Shown here piece by piece: positions 47,400-61,689 of a stretch of DNA of 64,000 nt (its first letter is position 1; each line of letters begins with the position of its first letter). The notes beneath the pieces were generated by a model. The model saw only the letters and a program-made list of their open reading frames with translations. It did not search any database and had not been told where the DNA came from. Both the position numbers and the translations under genes were made by a program. Where the stretch lies: positions 61,888,736-61,952,735 of the forward strand of contig OX578137.1 of NCBI GenBank assembly GCA_951213105.1, in the 5' to 3' direction. This DNA comes from Amaurobius ferox. Lineage: Eukaryota > Arthropoda > Arachnida > Araneae > Amaurobiidae.

Positions 47400-47537
47400 A
47401 TGAAAAGAAAAGTTATTTCTTTAGAAACTAAAATTCAAATATTAGACCGTTTATGTAATAGAGAAAGAGTAACGGATGTTGCTAAATTTTACTCCATGAA
47501 TGAAGCCACAATAAGGAGAATAAGAAAAATTAAATAA
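47400..47537 (+). pseudogene. Tigger transposase N-terminal piece (helix-turn-helix)
   Basis: The 45-codon open frame starts MKRKVISLETKIQILDRLCN and ends at a stop after 'EATIRRIRKIK'. This is the CENP-B/Psq-type DNA-binding start of pogo-superfamily transposases ('K.ISLE.K..ILDRL..G......A..Y......T.R.I'). The premature stop separates it from the rest. Confidence 0.85.
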
Positions 47538-47724
47538 AGAAAATAGGAATAAGAAAAACTCCATTAAAAAAAGTGTAGCAGCTGGAACCTGCAGCAGTAT
47601 GAGTACGACTTCATATGTTAGAGATGTTACAATGGAAAATATGGAAAAAGCCTTAGTGATATGGATAGAAGACCAAACTTAAAAGTGAATCCCGATCGAT
47701 ACCAATGCTGTTACAAATAAAGCT

Positions 47725-48465
47725 TTGAAGATTTATCAATCATTTAAGAATCAGTCACCGTCGACTTCGTCTGATGAAAAGAAGGTATCTTTTTCCGCAA
47801 GCTATGGGTGGTTCGAGGGATTCAAACAAAGACATTCTTTACATAATCTGAGAATGAAAGGTGAAAGTGCATCTGCTGATTCGGATGCGGCACAACAATA
47901 TCCGGCAGAAATTGCTGAAATCATTGCCGCTAACTCCTACACTTCTGATCAGGTTTTCAATGCTGATGAGTCCGGATTATGCTGGAAAAAAAATGCCGGA
48001 AAGAACCTTTATAGCCAAAGCTCACAAATCAGCTAGTGGTCATAGAGTAGCGAAATGTCGTATAACAGTTCTTTTCCGTTGCATTGCTTCTGGCGATTAT
48101 ATGATGAAACCATTGGTGATTAACAAATCAAAATCACCATGATCATTCAAAGGAATAAATATCAAAACCTTCCCGTCTATTGGATGGCTAATAGAAAAGC
48201 ATGGGTCACTGCCATATCTTTCAATGAATGGTTCCATAACTTTGTTCCAGATGTCAAAAATTATTTAACTAAAAAGGGATTGTGTGTGCCTTTTAAGACT
48301 CTTCTATTAATTTATAATGCATCAGGTCATCCTCCAGATTTACAACACGAAAATGTAAAAGTTGTTTTTTTACCAAAGATTACAACTTCCTTATTACAGC
48401 CGTTAGATCAAGGGATAATTTTGAAGCACAGTGCATCAAGCAAACTTTCAGCTATATCTTAGAAC
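47725..48465 (+). pseudogene. Tigger transposase CENP-B-like and DDE region, frameshifted
   Basis: 47725-48036 contains 'FSASYGWFEGFKQRHSLHNL' (CENP-B-type DNA-binding end) and 'QVFNADESGLCWKK' with the first catalytic Asp. 47861-48142 continues in another frame with 'MPERTFIAKAHKSASGHRVA'. 48139-48462 has 'YWMANRKAWVTAISFNEWF', 'LLIYNASGHPPDL' and 'LLQPLDQGII' (third Asp). The second catalytic position, normally Asp in 'LLLDNAPGHP', is Tyr here (LIYNASGHP), so the active site is lost as well as the frame. Confidence 0.88.
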
Positions 48466-48661
48466 AAATGGAGAATGATGAATCTCTTACTCTGATGGAT
48501 GCTAGGAAGAAATTTACAATTTTAGATTGTGTTAAGCATGTTGGACTGTCATACACTCAGATCAAACAATCAACGACTGCTGGAAAGCAATATGGCTGGA
48601 TGTTGTTGAAAGTGGAAATGATAAATCACCAATAGAGCATGAATATTCTCAGATCACTGAG

Positions 48662-49168
48662 TTGGCCCATACTATAGGAGGAGAAGGTTTTGAAGATTTA
48701 GCTCAGGCAGATATTGAAGAAATAATGGCTGATGAAGAATTGAAAGAAGATGATTTAATTAACATGATTCGTGAAACAAACATATATGATGAAGACAATG
48801 ATTCTGATGAAAAGCAATCTGAACCAGTTGCGTTCTTAGCAAGAATCATAAGCGTAGGACTTGATTTGGAAAGAAAATTGGGCAACCATTTCTTACAATA
48901 TGACACAAATGTTGATCGAGCTCTCCGATTCCCGCGAGACCTTCGTAAATGCTTAAATCAATATGAAGAGGTCTATAAAGATTTAGCAAAAAAACCTACG
49001 CAATTGTTAATTGCCGATTTCATGACAAAGTCTTGTCAACCCGAGATCTTGCCTAATTCGTCAACCATTGAGCCAGAATCGCATCAAGAAAGCTCAAGTG
49101 ATGAAAGTGACATCATACCTATCAGAAAGAAAAGACTGATAGTACATGAAAGTGATGACAGTGATTAA
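48662..49168 (+). pseudogene. Tigger transposase C-terminal tail
   Basis: The 168-codon frame is acidic and runs to the natural end (DIIPIRKKRLIVHESDDSD). Jerky and Tigger proteins have similar Glu/Asp/Ser-rich tails after the DDE domain. It begins with GEGFEDLAQADIEEIMADEE, a typical hinge. On its own it has no catalytic role. The antisense open frame 48703-48906 is a shadow. Confidence 0.8.
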
Positions 49169-50859
49169 ACTTATAATTAATTTTTAAGGGTCTTTTTGTT
49201 TTTTTGTTCTTTGTTCCTAATGTAAAATAAATTAAATATGTTATATTACTACATTCATATGTTTGTTGTTTTATAAACTAAGTATAATTTTAAGTTTTCT
49301 AAGATGTCTTACTTTTGTTTTACTTAAATAAATGACTGAATCATGCTCATTTTGGGGTTATTTTCGTTTTACACGATTTTACTTAGTAAAATCCAAAGAT
49401 TTCAATTTACACGGTTTTGTGCAGAACCTATCTTCCGTGTAAATCGGGGGACAGGTGTAATATTATAATGATGTATCGGTAGCATTTGTCTGTCAGTCTA
49501 GCCGTATCTGAAAAAATCTTTGTTCCAAATGATCACAATTATAGCATGTTACCTGGTACAGTTGTAAAATTTGTATGAACAAAATCACAAAATGGATCTG
49601 GTATGAGAAAGTCGAGTTGAGCCACACTCCAATTAATTTTTTTTCCAAATCTGGCATGATTATTTTCTGCTTAACTGTGGATAACCTAGTCCATATTTCA
49701 AGTGTCTAGTCGTTGTCCAGATATTAATAAATAACATAAAATTAAACATTTCCCATAAATCATTGATTTTTTTTTTCTGAAACTTTATTTGAAGAAAGTT
49801 CATACTGCTTAGTAATGGAATTAAATTGTTTTCATTATATTAAATAAATCAAATATGCTTATACAACAGTTGATTTTAATTCAATTTATCTTATTTACAT
49901 AATAGAAAATGTGATAGAAATATAAATTTAATAAATGAATAGTATTAAATTTTGGATTGTGTGTTATATCAGTTACAGCCACAGGATAATTAAGTTTATA
50001 AGAATTATTAATAATTTCATTCGCTTTTACACTTTGCAAAATTTTTCCAAATTCAGATCTTTCTGATTGTGTTGAAATGATTATTACAAAGAGATAAAGT
50101 AGTTTCGGAATACTTTTTACTATTATTTCAGCTTCTTCATTTTGACATATGTTGTTTAAACATTATACTTTTGTGAATTTGTTAGAAATAGGACAGGATG
50201 TTTTTATTAAAAGATGAGGTTTGATACATTTCATGACAAATTAAAAATTTATAAGAGCATAAAACAACTAAAAGAAATTTTATGGAATATGAAAAGTTAT
50301 CAGTTTTTCCATATGGAGTGTATTGAGATGGTGGGTATTATTAGTGTTCTACTCTATTTTGAGAGCAGTAACAAATTGACAATGTGTGGTTTTAGTGAAG
50401 TGGAAATTAGGAAACTTTTAAGAACTTGGCATCAACTTTTATGTATTAATATTGATATAAGAAATTAGAAAATGAAATGAAATTATGTTGTTTAACTGCA
50501 TTTTACAATTTTACTCATGTTCATGGGATAAATTCCAAATATCAATCGGATTTAAAGATAAATTGGTGCTGCAAAAGCACAAAATTGTAGTCAATGTAGA
50601 TGGGAAAATCTAAAAAAAGTAATAATGCAAAAATAATAATGTATAACTAGCCTGCTTATGTTTTCTGAAAAAGAGTAATTTTAAAGGTCATAACATTTTC
50701 TGAAAAAAAAAATGTTATGGAAATGTTTATAAATTACATTTATCAAATGTGGTAGATTTTTATAATTATTAGTGTACTGTTAATTAATATTGCTTCCTAA
50801 AAGCAAAATACTTTCAAAGTCTATGTATATTAAATTTAGAATTTGTTTTTTGCCTTTAG

Positions 50860-50942
50860 ATTCTAATGGACAACCTTTGAAGATGATATCAACTGCTGTA
50901 CAAGAAACTACCGAACATCTCTTTTCCCTTAAATATAAGTCT
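50860..50942 (+). CDS. Vps13: Vps13 exon 14
   Basis: It follows TTGCCTTTAG and ends at TCT|GTGAGTG (phase 1 in, phase 0 out, 83 nt). It encodes (D)SNGQPLKMISTAVQETTEHL and then FSLKYKS. The human A-type protein has 'DENKKPVYLVTTL.....LLTLEY' in this slot, so the strand 'PLKMIST' and the end 'LFSLKYK' are conserved. The open frame continues past the donor, but that part is AT-rich and unlike the family. Confidence 0.93.
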
Positions 50943-54052
<3,110 letters not shown>

Positions 54053-54305
54053 GCTGATAAAAAGGGACCTGATTTTGTGACAAAGTATAATTCAACTCTG
54101 CAGAGAATTGAGGCTGAATTTCAAGCTATTGATTTTGTTTTACACCAGGAAGCTATCTTGAGCTTGATGAACTTTTCAAATACTATACTTTTAAATATGA
54201 CACCACCTGAAAATGATAAGCCTGCTATTACAAGCAGTTCATCTGAAGTCATAAAATCAAGAACTGAAAATGAAGAAAAAGTAAAAAGTACTGTATCAAA
54301 AACAG
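54053..54305 (+). CDS. Vps13: Vps13 exon 15: largest exon in the window
   Basis: It follows TTCCTTTTTAG and ends at ACAG|GTATAT (phase 0 in, phase 1 out, 253 nt). It encodes ADKKGPDFVTKYNSTLQRIE, then AEFQAIDFVLHQEAILSLMN and FSNTILLNMTPPEN, ending in a polar Ser/Glu/Lys-rich loop. The Vps13 pattern 'PDL...YN..LQ.I.V.F..LDI.LH.EALL....Y' is clear. The polar tail after MTPPEN (about 35 residues) is variable in the family. The open frame continues past the donor into T-rich intron and is not coding there. Confidence 0.96.
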
Positions 54306-55365
54306 GTATATTTTTCTTTTTATCTTGCACCTCCTCGATGGAGCTGCTTTCAATGCTAGCATGTAGTAAAAATGTGATATTAGAAACTCCTGTTACATTG
54401 TTAAAACTTGATATGATAATCAGAATGATTTTTTTTTTTTCTTTTTTTTTTCTGAATTTGAATTTTTTGTAAAATGTATAATCTATGTATGAATGAATTT
54501 TCGTTTTTTATATATAAGACAAGGAATGGCATTTTGTATTCAGATTTGGAAAAGTTACTATCAATATCAACTAATTAAATTAAAAACAGCTGAAAAGTAA
54601 CTAAATTAAATTAAAACGTTACTTTTGGAATTTAGATTTTAAGTTGAAGTTTTACAGAGAAATAAAACACATCAATAATGGGTTGTAGCTGCAAGCTTTT
54701 GGGTTTTTCAATGGATTTTAATATCTGTATGTTGTCCTAGTAATATGAGCAACTCTTCTGATGACAAATGTATCCAAACTTCCGAGCATGTGATGATAGT
54801 CCAGCGATCTGAAAGAAAATGACGAAAAAAAGATGTAAAATATAACTTTTCAATTTAACTGATTCTCCTTTGCGTTCTTTTCTATTATGTAATGAATTAA
54901 ATTAAAAGTTAACAAAAATATAAATAAGAATGTAAGATAAAAATTATGGTAGAAAGTAACCTTTTAGCTCAACTTTTTAATGGTATTATTCACAAGCCTG
55001 TTTACGTTGAATGTATTATTGAATGTACTAGCGCCTGTAATATAAAAAATGAGGTGTGAAAAAGATTTAAAAAATCTTAATGTACATATTTTTAATCCTC
55101 TAAATATAAAATTTTATTAATTTGAAAGATTTTAAAATCTACACTTTAAATTTTGAAAAATCTTAAAAATTTGTATTTTAAAAGGGTACATTTTGGATTC
55201 AATTACTTTTTTTATTTATTATTTTAAAAATATGTAGTTTGAGATTCTGTTAAAAAAAATTGGTATGTAGTAGTTCACTTTTTATTCAAGACTTGTTTGT
55301 TTGTTTTTAAACGAGCACTCAAGTTTTATAACTCAGGTGGTCTGACAATTGTTGAATTTTCATAT

Positions 55366-55475
55366 TTTCAATACATTTTCGTATTGAATACATTTTCGAT
55401 TTGTTTTCAATACATTTTCAATTTGTTTTCAATACATTTTCAATTTGTTTTCAATACATTTTCAATACATTTTCG
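55366..55475. repeat. Minisatellite, about 23-bp unit
   Basis: TTTTCAATACATTTTC(A/G)AT with TTGT is repeated about four to five times with small changes. Confidence 0.85.
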
Positions 55476-55714
55476 TTAATAAATAATGCATATTCAATTT
55501 TATAGTTTTCGTTTATCAATTAATTGATTTATAATGTTTATGAAACAGTATAAATATTTTTTTTTGATAAATATAGTAAGAGAAAACACTATTTAGAAAA
55601 ATATATTTGTATTATGGATAAAAATTTATGAATAAAAATTTTGGTTTATAAAATAGCACAAAGCAACAATATAAATATATTAGCCAGTGCAATATCTGTA
55701 TAGTGACAAAATAA

Positions 55715-57250
55715 TGTTCTTTGGTATAAGAGAGACAAAACACAGTCACACAAAACAAGAAAGATCAATCATGCATAAAGCATTGATTATGAAACACTTT
55801 CCAACTTCAATGCAATTTTATTTAAACATCTCTAAAATATGATACATTCCTCAGTAATATTTTTAAAATTATCACAATACCACATTAATTTATTATATTT
55901 GAAAACTTAAAACTTCATCGAAAAAAATGAACTTTATTCAAATTACGGCATTAAAATATAAATTACCTGGTTTAAACATCTCTAAAATGCGATACATTCC
56001 TCTTTAATATTTTTAAAATTATCATAATACTACAATAATTTATTATTTAAAAAATTTATAAAATAGCACAAAATAACGTTCTTTGGTATAAAAGAGACAA
56101 AACACAGTCACACAAAACAAGAAAGATCAATCATGCATAAAGCATTGATTATGAAACACTTTTCAACTTCAATGCAATTTTATTTAAACTTCTCTAAAAT
56201 ACAATACATTCAGCAGTAATATTTTTAAAATTATCACAATACTACAATAATTTATTATATTTGAAAACTTCATCGAAAAAAATGAACTTTCTTCAAATGA
56301 CGTCATTGAAATATAAATCACCTGGCTCTTTGTATAAAAGCAGCATTTCATTCATAAACTTTTTCCATTTATCTCATTCATCACAATACTAAAATAATTT
56401 ATTTTATTTAAAAACTTAAAACCATGGAGGTTCAAGTAATTTAACTGTATGCTTAAAACTTCATTAAAAAAATCGTCTGCTTCTCTTTGTAAAATCAATG
56501 AATGTTTCATTCATATCAGCTATATTGCAAACTCCATGAGCTAAATGATTTTGCATTAAAGAAATGCAGCAATTCTTATACAACTCATTCTACATCTTTT
56601 GGTGTTTACATCCTCCATAAGGGAAAATTAGGCTTCTTTGTAGAAATAATCAAAGTTTGATGATCATTTAAACTTAAATATATTGTAATTGCATAATGTC
56701 AGGATGTAGATGCACAAAATTTAAGCAAAAATAAAGCGGTTTTAGGATGGATACAACACTAAATATGAATTAAAAATAATTTTAAAAATCACGATTTTGA
56801 CACAAGATGGATGACATATTTTATTTTGATGTGAGGCACGTGATCTCTTCATATAAAGGGTATAATTATTATTTTAATTTTTATTTAAAAAACTACTGAA
56901 TATATTTTTCTGAAAAATTTTTTAAATCTTTTATGGGATAATTTGAGAATATTTCCTAAAACTTTCGAAGCAATTTGTGAATTTTAAATCTGCTTAAAAA
57001 ATGTTTGAAAAATTATGTCCCATAGGGTTCAATGTATTTCTTTTTTTCAACCTGTGTTCAATCCAATACTAATTGGGTGATATTATTCATTTATATTCCT
57101 ATGGGTCCCACAGACCGTCTGAACAACATACTACAATTTAATTTTGATAAAGTAATTTTTATGGCAGTTATCGTGCTAATGGACAGACAGACAGACAGAC
57201 AGAATGAACAAAGTCATATACCCTTTACAACTATTTTGTAAAGTGTTAAA
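55715..57250 (-). repeat. Old interspersed repeat, uninterrupted copy with internal duplication
   Basis: It is the reverse complement of the family at 21560-23690. An internal direct duplication with a period of about 350 bp gives two near-identical stretches (about 55715-55900 and 56067-56250, both with 'gttctttggtataa', 'agaaagatcaatcatgcata' and 'atgaaacactt'). The site homologous to the Tigger insertion is intact here. Confidence 0.75.
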
Positions 57251-57348
57251 AAGCAAGAAAATATCTGTAAACATTGTTTTTATTAATGCTATTTTTGAGA
57301 ACAAGTATTGTACTTTTTACAAAAATTAAAAAAATAATATTTATAATA

Positions 57349-57424
57349 TTACCATTTATTTATTTTTTTTTAATACTTTGAAAAATATTACCATTTATTT
57401 ATTTTTTTTAATACTTTGAAAAAT
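57349..57424. repeat. Direct duplication of about 38 bp
   Basis: 'taccatttatttattttttt' followed by 'aatactttgaaaaat' occurs twice head to tail. Confidence 0.85.
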
Positions 57425-58454
57425 TACACCTCAAATTTTGGGAAGGGAGTAAAAATATCCCTAAAAAATTATGGTGTCCTCTGCTATTTGTCCAAGTCAG
57501 ATACGGGCATAAGTGTTAAACAGTTAAATGAACAAAAATGTGCAGAGCTATAAGATTTTAAAGCTTGCTGAGCTCATTTCTCTAAGCTATTTCTAGCCAA
57601 AGTAAAGTTTAAATCGAAAAACAGTTTATTTTGGTGTGTTCTCCTACCATTATTTTACAAATGTACCAAATTTCATATTTTTGTATGCTATACTTTTGCG
57701 ATACGTGACAGAGAAACTTGAGGGATGCATCCATACAGAAGAAAAGTTTTCACTTCAAAAGTGCATATAAATAGAATCTCATAAACTGCACAGAAATTTA
57801 GAAAAGGAGCATGCTCTTTCAAAAATTCAACTATGTAAGAACATACTGGCAAAAATCCATTGTCTTGCTGTTAGTCTTTCCAGTACTCGAACTTGCAGCC
57901 TAAATATTCTACCTTTGACTTTGACATTAAATATTTATTAATAAACTAAAGTTTAAATCGGAAAACAGTCTATTTCAGCAACTTCCCCTAACATTTCTCT
58001 ACAAATGTACCAAATTTTATATTTTTGTATACATTATTTTGCTGTATTAGACATAAAAACTCAAGAAATGTGAAATTTGTCAAACAGCGGCAGCGATGAC
58101 TTCAGCCACTTTTTTTAATATTGAGAGATTTCAAATTCCTGTAACAGTTACAATTTTAATGTCACAGTGTTGTTTTGCTTCTCACTGCTAATATAAAGCA
58201 GTGTAATTATTACATCATTTTGTGAGTGGAAAACATTCAGGTTTAATGTGGGTGACACAATAAAATTTGATATTAAAATGTTTTGTATTATGATGAACTC
58301 AAGGATTTTACAAGCCATGCTGTTGTGTATTATTCATCCATAATATATTAATGTTGCATTAACACCATTTGTTGGTCTATTCTTTTCTTAATACTGAGTC
58401 TGCTATCCTTGATATAACATAATAAACTAGTTTACAGCTTAAAATGCAGCTCAA

Positions 58455-58520
58455 ATCAAGCTAAATAAGCATATGTACATTTCAGAAATTAATTGAATTT
58501 CCCTCATCAGTGCAAAACTT
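58455..58520 (-). ncRNA. Hammerhead ribozyme-like motif at the Penelope-like end
   Basis: On the minus strand TTGCA is followed by the invariant CTGATGA. Next come G, a stem GGAAATT/AATTTC with loop CAATT, one T, and the invariant GAAA. After that come TGTACAT (an AUGUACAU palindrome usable as a short stem III), A as the cleavage-site base, and TGC, which pairs with GCA as stem I. Penelope-like elements are known to carry hammerheads at their ends. One extra G at stem II and the weak stem I lower confidence. The inverted partner at 59580-59640 has the same layout but damaged core bases. Confidence 0.5.
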
Positions 58521-58683
58521 CTGGACGTAAATGCCCAAATAAGCACAAGACAATGTTAGCCAGACTGAAATAGCTAAATGACATCACAATTTAGTGGCAC
58601 CACTTAGGTGGCATAAAAGGGAAATAAAACAATAAAAATAGGAAACAAGGAAATATGAACATGAGATGCAAGAAAAAAAAAAA

Positions 58684-58992
58684 TTATAAAGAATAAGAAT
58701 ATGAACTGAAAGGAACAAAAAATGTGTCATAGTGATTCCATATCTTGGAGAAATGAGGAGTCATTGACAAATCATTAATTAGATTACTGGCGTTTTTATT
58801 AAAATGAAAAGATTCAAAGAAATCCAAAGGGAAAAAGCTCTTTTTACTAATGGAGGCAGAAGAAAAATCAAACCTGTGACTAGTCATCAAACAATGATTA
58901 CTGATAGATTTATTAGTTTCTTGGTTTTTTACGCAATTTAAATGTTCTTTTGAATGGTAATTTAAGGCATGCTTAGTTTGACAATAGGAATT
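58684..58992 (-). pseudogene. GIY-YIG endonuclease C-terminal fragment of a Penelope-like element
   Basis: One open frame reads 'SYCQTKHALNYHSKEHLNCV', then 'KSISNHCLMTSHRFDFSSAS' and 'LDFFESFHFNKNASNLINDL'. GIY-YIG domains of Penelope-like elements have, after the YIG strand, 'T...L..R..EH', a conserved 'AISEH....GH..DF' block and a catalytic Glu in 'LE...I....LN'. The His, the DF and the Glu (FFESFHF) can all be placed. The GIY strand and the reverse transcriptase are missing, so it is a 5'-truncated copy. Confidence 0.7.
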
Positions 58993-59139
58993 TTATAAAT
59001 GTCCCCAAAATTGACCTTATCAATAGGATCCTTAAACAAAGAAAATTTAATTTATCTATAGGGGAGTTAACTTAAAATCAAGCTCATTTTGAATTCTAGC
59101 AATTTTCTGACTAATTTTAGCATAGAAATGAAAGTATGC

Positions 59140-59670
59140 AATATTGCTAAAAGTTTTAGAAGTATTGCATGCCTTCCTTTTTGAAATTAATAAATCTTTT
59201 ATTGCTAATCATTGTTAGATGACTAGTCACCAGTTTGATTTTTTTCTGCATCCAATTTTTAAAAGTGCTCTTCAGTTTTTGATTTGAATTTCTTTGAATA
59301 TTTTCATAGTAATAAGAGCTCTAGTAATCTAGTTAAGGATTTGTCAATGACCCCATATTTCTCCTAGGTATGGCATGACCACATCTAATTGTTTGCTTCT
59401 TTGAGTTCTTCCTTTTATGTATTTTTTTTTTCATCTCATATTTATATTTCCTTGTTTTCTATTTTTATTGTTTCATTTCCCTTTTGTGCCACTATATTGT
59501 GATATCATTTTGCTCATTTTACCATTTCAGTTTGGCCGACATTTTCTTGCGCTTATTTGGGTCTTTAGGTCCAGTCTTTTTGCACTGGTGAGTGTAATCT
59601 AGTTGATTGTCAAAATGTATGTATGCTTATTTCTCTTAATGTGTACTACATTTTACATTCTAAACCAGTT
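59140..59670 (+). mobile_element. Penelope-like element 3' end (right copy, degraded)
   Basis: The plus strand has 'LMTSHQFDF' (near 59216), the same T-rich stretch (59440-59480), and the end with TTTGCACTGGTGAGTGTAAT. It is about as long as the left copy but with more frame breaks. The core of the ribozyme motif reads CTGGTGA and AAAA instead of CTGATGA and GAAA, so it should be inactive. The open frame 59417-59602 is in the non-coding tail. Confidence 0.65.
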
Positions 59671-60013
59671 TATTATTGATTCTGTACAAAGTCATATGCT
59701 TTACTAGATATAGCATGTTATGTTGGGCAGATAATTTGAATATGATGCCCAAATCTGCATCCTCATTGTTACGAATTTTCTTGAACCTACCCCATTGGCC
59801 TGTTGTATGATATCATTTCCCTATATATTATTCAGTCACAAATATTTAGCCAACTTTGTAAAGGCACATCTATTTGTAAAAATCAAATGATTATTTAATA
59901 TTTTACCTTTTTATATATAGTTATCTAAATTTGCTTTGGATCTTTATAAAATACCAACTAATGCTAAAGTATTTTAATATTTCATGCTTTCTGATTGAAT
60001 TTTTTTTATATAG

Positions 60014-60133
60014 TTGTTTCTAAAAAGAAGGCAGATTCTCAGATCATTGACATTTACATCATCTCTAAACTGAAATCCATCAATGTTCTTATTTGCAATG
60101 AGAAGTATAAATTGACTGATATCATGATAAAAG
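60014..60133 (+). CDS. Vps13: Vps13 exon 16: ISKLKSINVLIC strand
   Basis: It follows TTTTATATAG and ends at AAAG|GTTTGT (phase 1 in, phase 1 out, 120 nt). It encodes (V)VSKKKADSQIIDIYIISKLK and then SINVLICNEKYKLTDIMIKG. The family pattern 'I...A.LS.L.IFI.D.K..I.EIKI.GL' fits, with 'ISKLKSINVLICNEKYKLTDIMIKG'. The donor GTTTGT is weak. As a multiple of three with equal phases it could be skipped without breaking the frame. Confidence 0.93.
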
Positions 60134-60459
60134 GTTTGTATTTATTTCATACAAATTTTGGTTTTATTGTTACCTAATACAACCCTTGTATAGAAAAGCA
60201 ATATACAGTTAAACTCAGCTATAACAAGATGATTCGAATTGTAGCAAAATACTCATTATATGTGTTGTTTGTTTAATCTGTGAAACTATAAAAGAGGAAT
60301 AAAAAGTAGATATATAAAAATATTTTGAACTCAAAATGAAGGTAAAGAATATTTAATAGTTCTGTACTTTTATTTGTTAATAATTTTTTTTTTAAATATT
60401 TTTTAAAAACATGATAGTACATAACATGCAAAATTTTCTGCTATGTTTGATTTGTATGC

Positions 60460-60760
60460 TCTGTATGTATGTTTGACCTGAGGAAGGGAGCTTGAAAAAG
60501 CTCCTTTCTAATGGTCAAAAGAACAGTATGCACACTTAACAACTGCTAAGAACAAACTGCGACAAGTCAGTTGAAAAGCACTTCAAACAGAGCTAGAACA
60601 CCCAAAATAAAAATTCACTAGCGGGTGGTATCAACCATTGAAAATATTGTCACGGTTCGTTCTTAGCAGTTTTTAAGGGTGCGTACTGTTCTTTTGGTAT
60701 GAAGAAGTGGGCTTATAATGCTCTCAAAACAATTGTCTTCACCTAACTGAAATATGTCTG
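60460..60760. repeat. Foldback element with about 45-bp inverted arms
   Basis: GAACAGTATGCACACTTAAC with AACTGCTAAGAAC (60522-60556) is the near reverse complement of GTTCTTAGCAGTTTTTAAGG with GTGCGTACTGTTC (60659-60692). Outside each arm is a small hairpin of the 'gaagaagtgggctta...gctctcaaaac' or 'ggaagggagcttgaaaaagctcctttc' type, seen at Penelope-like ends elsewhere. Confidence 0.65.
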
Positions 60761-61689
60761 CTTTCAAGAAAGTGTAATAAATTATTTTTTTGCAAGAAGC
60801 AGTTTTATTTATTGTGATAATAGTACACATTTTAATAAATATATTTCACACTTTTTGCATACATTAAAAAAATTTTAAATTTTAATTATCTACTTAATTT
60901 AAGATGCCATTCTCTTAATTCTTGTTTTAAAAATAAAAATCAAGTTGCAGAATTTTCTTTCACTTGCGATAATATGTCTGTTGCTCACAATGCTCATAAT
61001 ATTTGCATTCCACTTACTAGACAAAGCTTTCAGTATATTTTGCTCATTATATCCTTAATCTCGTAATAACCATAGTTATAATAAATGAGTTCAAGTGTAA
61101 TTAAAATAAGAAAATTAATGCATAGATTTCATCATGCTTTTGTTTTGTTATTTATTGAAAATATCATGATCTGTGTTAAAGAGATTTGCAGCCAAAATCC
61201 TGCATAAAATTTCTTATTTTACAAAGATCCATTATAAAGCTCATGTAAAATGGGCCATTCACAGTCACTGCTGTACCTAATTGAGAAATTTTTGTATTAA
61301 TGTAACCCAAACACACCTTTACTAAATTAAATTTCAAACAATCAAGTCACTTTTATGCTGACTATTATCTATATTTAAATTATATATATATTACTCATGT
61401 ATTCTTGTGCATGTTACATTTTTATGTTGTCCTATAAATCTAAAAGCATCCTATTCTATTGGTGTTCAAGAAATTGCAATTTAGAAAATTGGATCTATTT
61501 TTTTTTGGGGGGGGGGGAGGGATAACATCAGATCAATATTTATTTGAATGTTGGCCTTGTCTTGTATAGTACAATGTATTCTGACAGTTAACATTAACAT
61601 TCAATCTTATAGTGCATGTGTGTCTAAAACTTAGTATATACTGCAAAAGACAACAATATACTATACTAAATGTTAACTTGCTAGCTTCT

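Larger units (their letters stand above)
46947..49457 (+). mobile_element. Tigger/pogo element, nearly full length, inactivated
   Basis: The left end CACTTGTCCCCTGATTTACA and the right end (reversed) CACCTGTCCCCCGATTTACA form terminal inverted repeats, with TA on both sides (46945-46946 and 49458-49459). The 2511-bp length is typical of Tigger. The transposase runs on the plus strand in four broken pieces. The open frame 46950-47174 is in the left non-coding part. Confidence 0.92.
44127..50859 (+). other. Vps13 intron, 6733 bp, the longest in the window
   Basis: It contains TA microsatellites (44214-44232, 44418-44440, 45907-45926), a Penelope-like reverse transcriptase remnant (about 44500-45880), a CGCCAAA-rich repeat (46310-46946 and 49458-49500), and a Tigger element (46947-49457). 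50040-50859 shows no recognisable feature; the open frame 50214-50468 has no domain. Confidence 0.85.
58440..59000 (-). mobile_element. Penelope-like element 3' end (left copy)
   Basis: Reading on the minus strand, it has a GIY-YIG nuclease C-terminal part, a T-rich stretch with TTTCCTTGTTTCCTATTTTT, then a hammerhead-like motif and the end near 58440. It is the reverse complement of 59140-59670 along nearly its whole length, so the two copies face head to head with 3' ends outward. Such inverted arrangements and 5' truncations are typical of Penelope-like elements. Confidence 0.7.
54306..60013 (+). other. Vps13 intron, 5708 bp
   Basis: It contains a 23-bp minisatellite (55366-55475), an old repeat in reverse orientation (55715-57250), a 38-bp duplication (57349-57424), and the head-to-head Penelope-like pair (58440-59670). 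Confidence 0.85.

Noticed and set aside
47960..47972. CTGATGAGTCCGG
   Set aside because: It encodes the ADESG catalytic motif of the Tigger transposase; there is no matching GAAA or stem II.
48703..48906. Ser-rich minus-strand open frame
   Set aside because: Antisense shadow of the Asp/Glu-rich Tigger tail.
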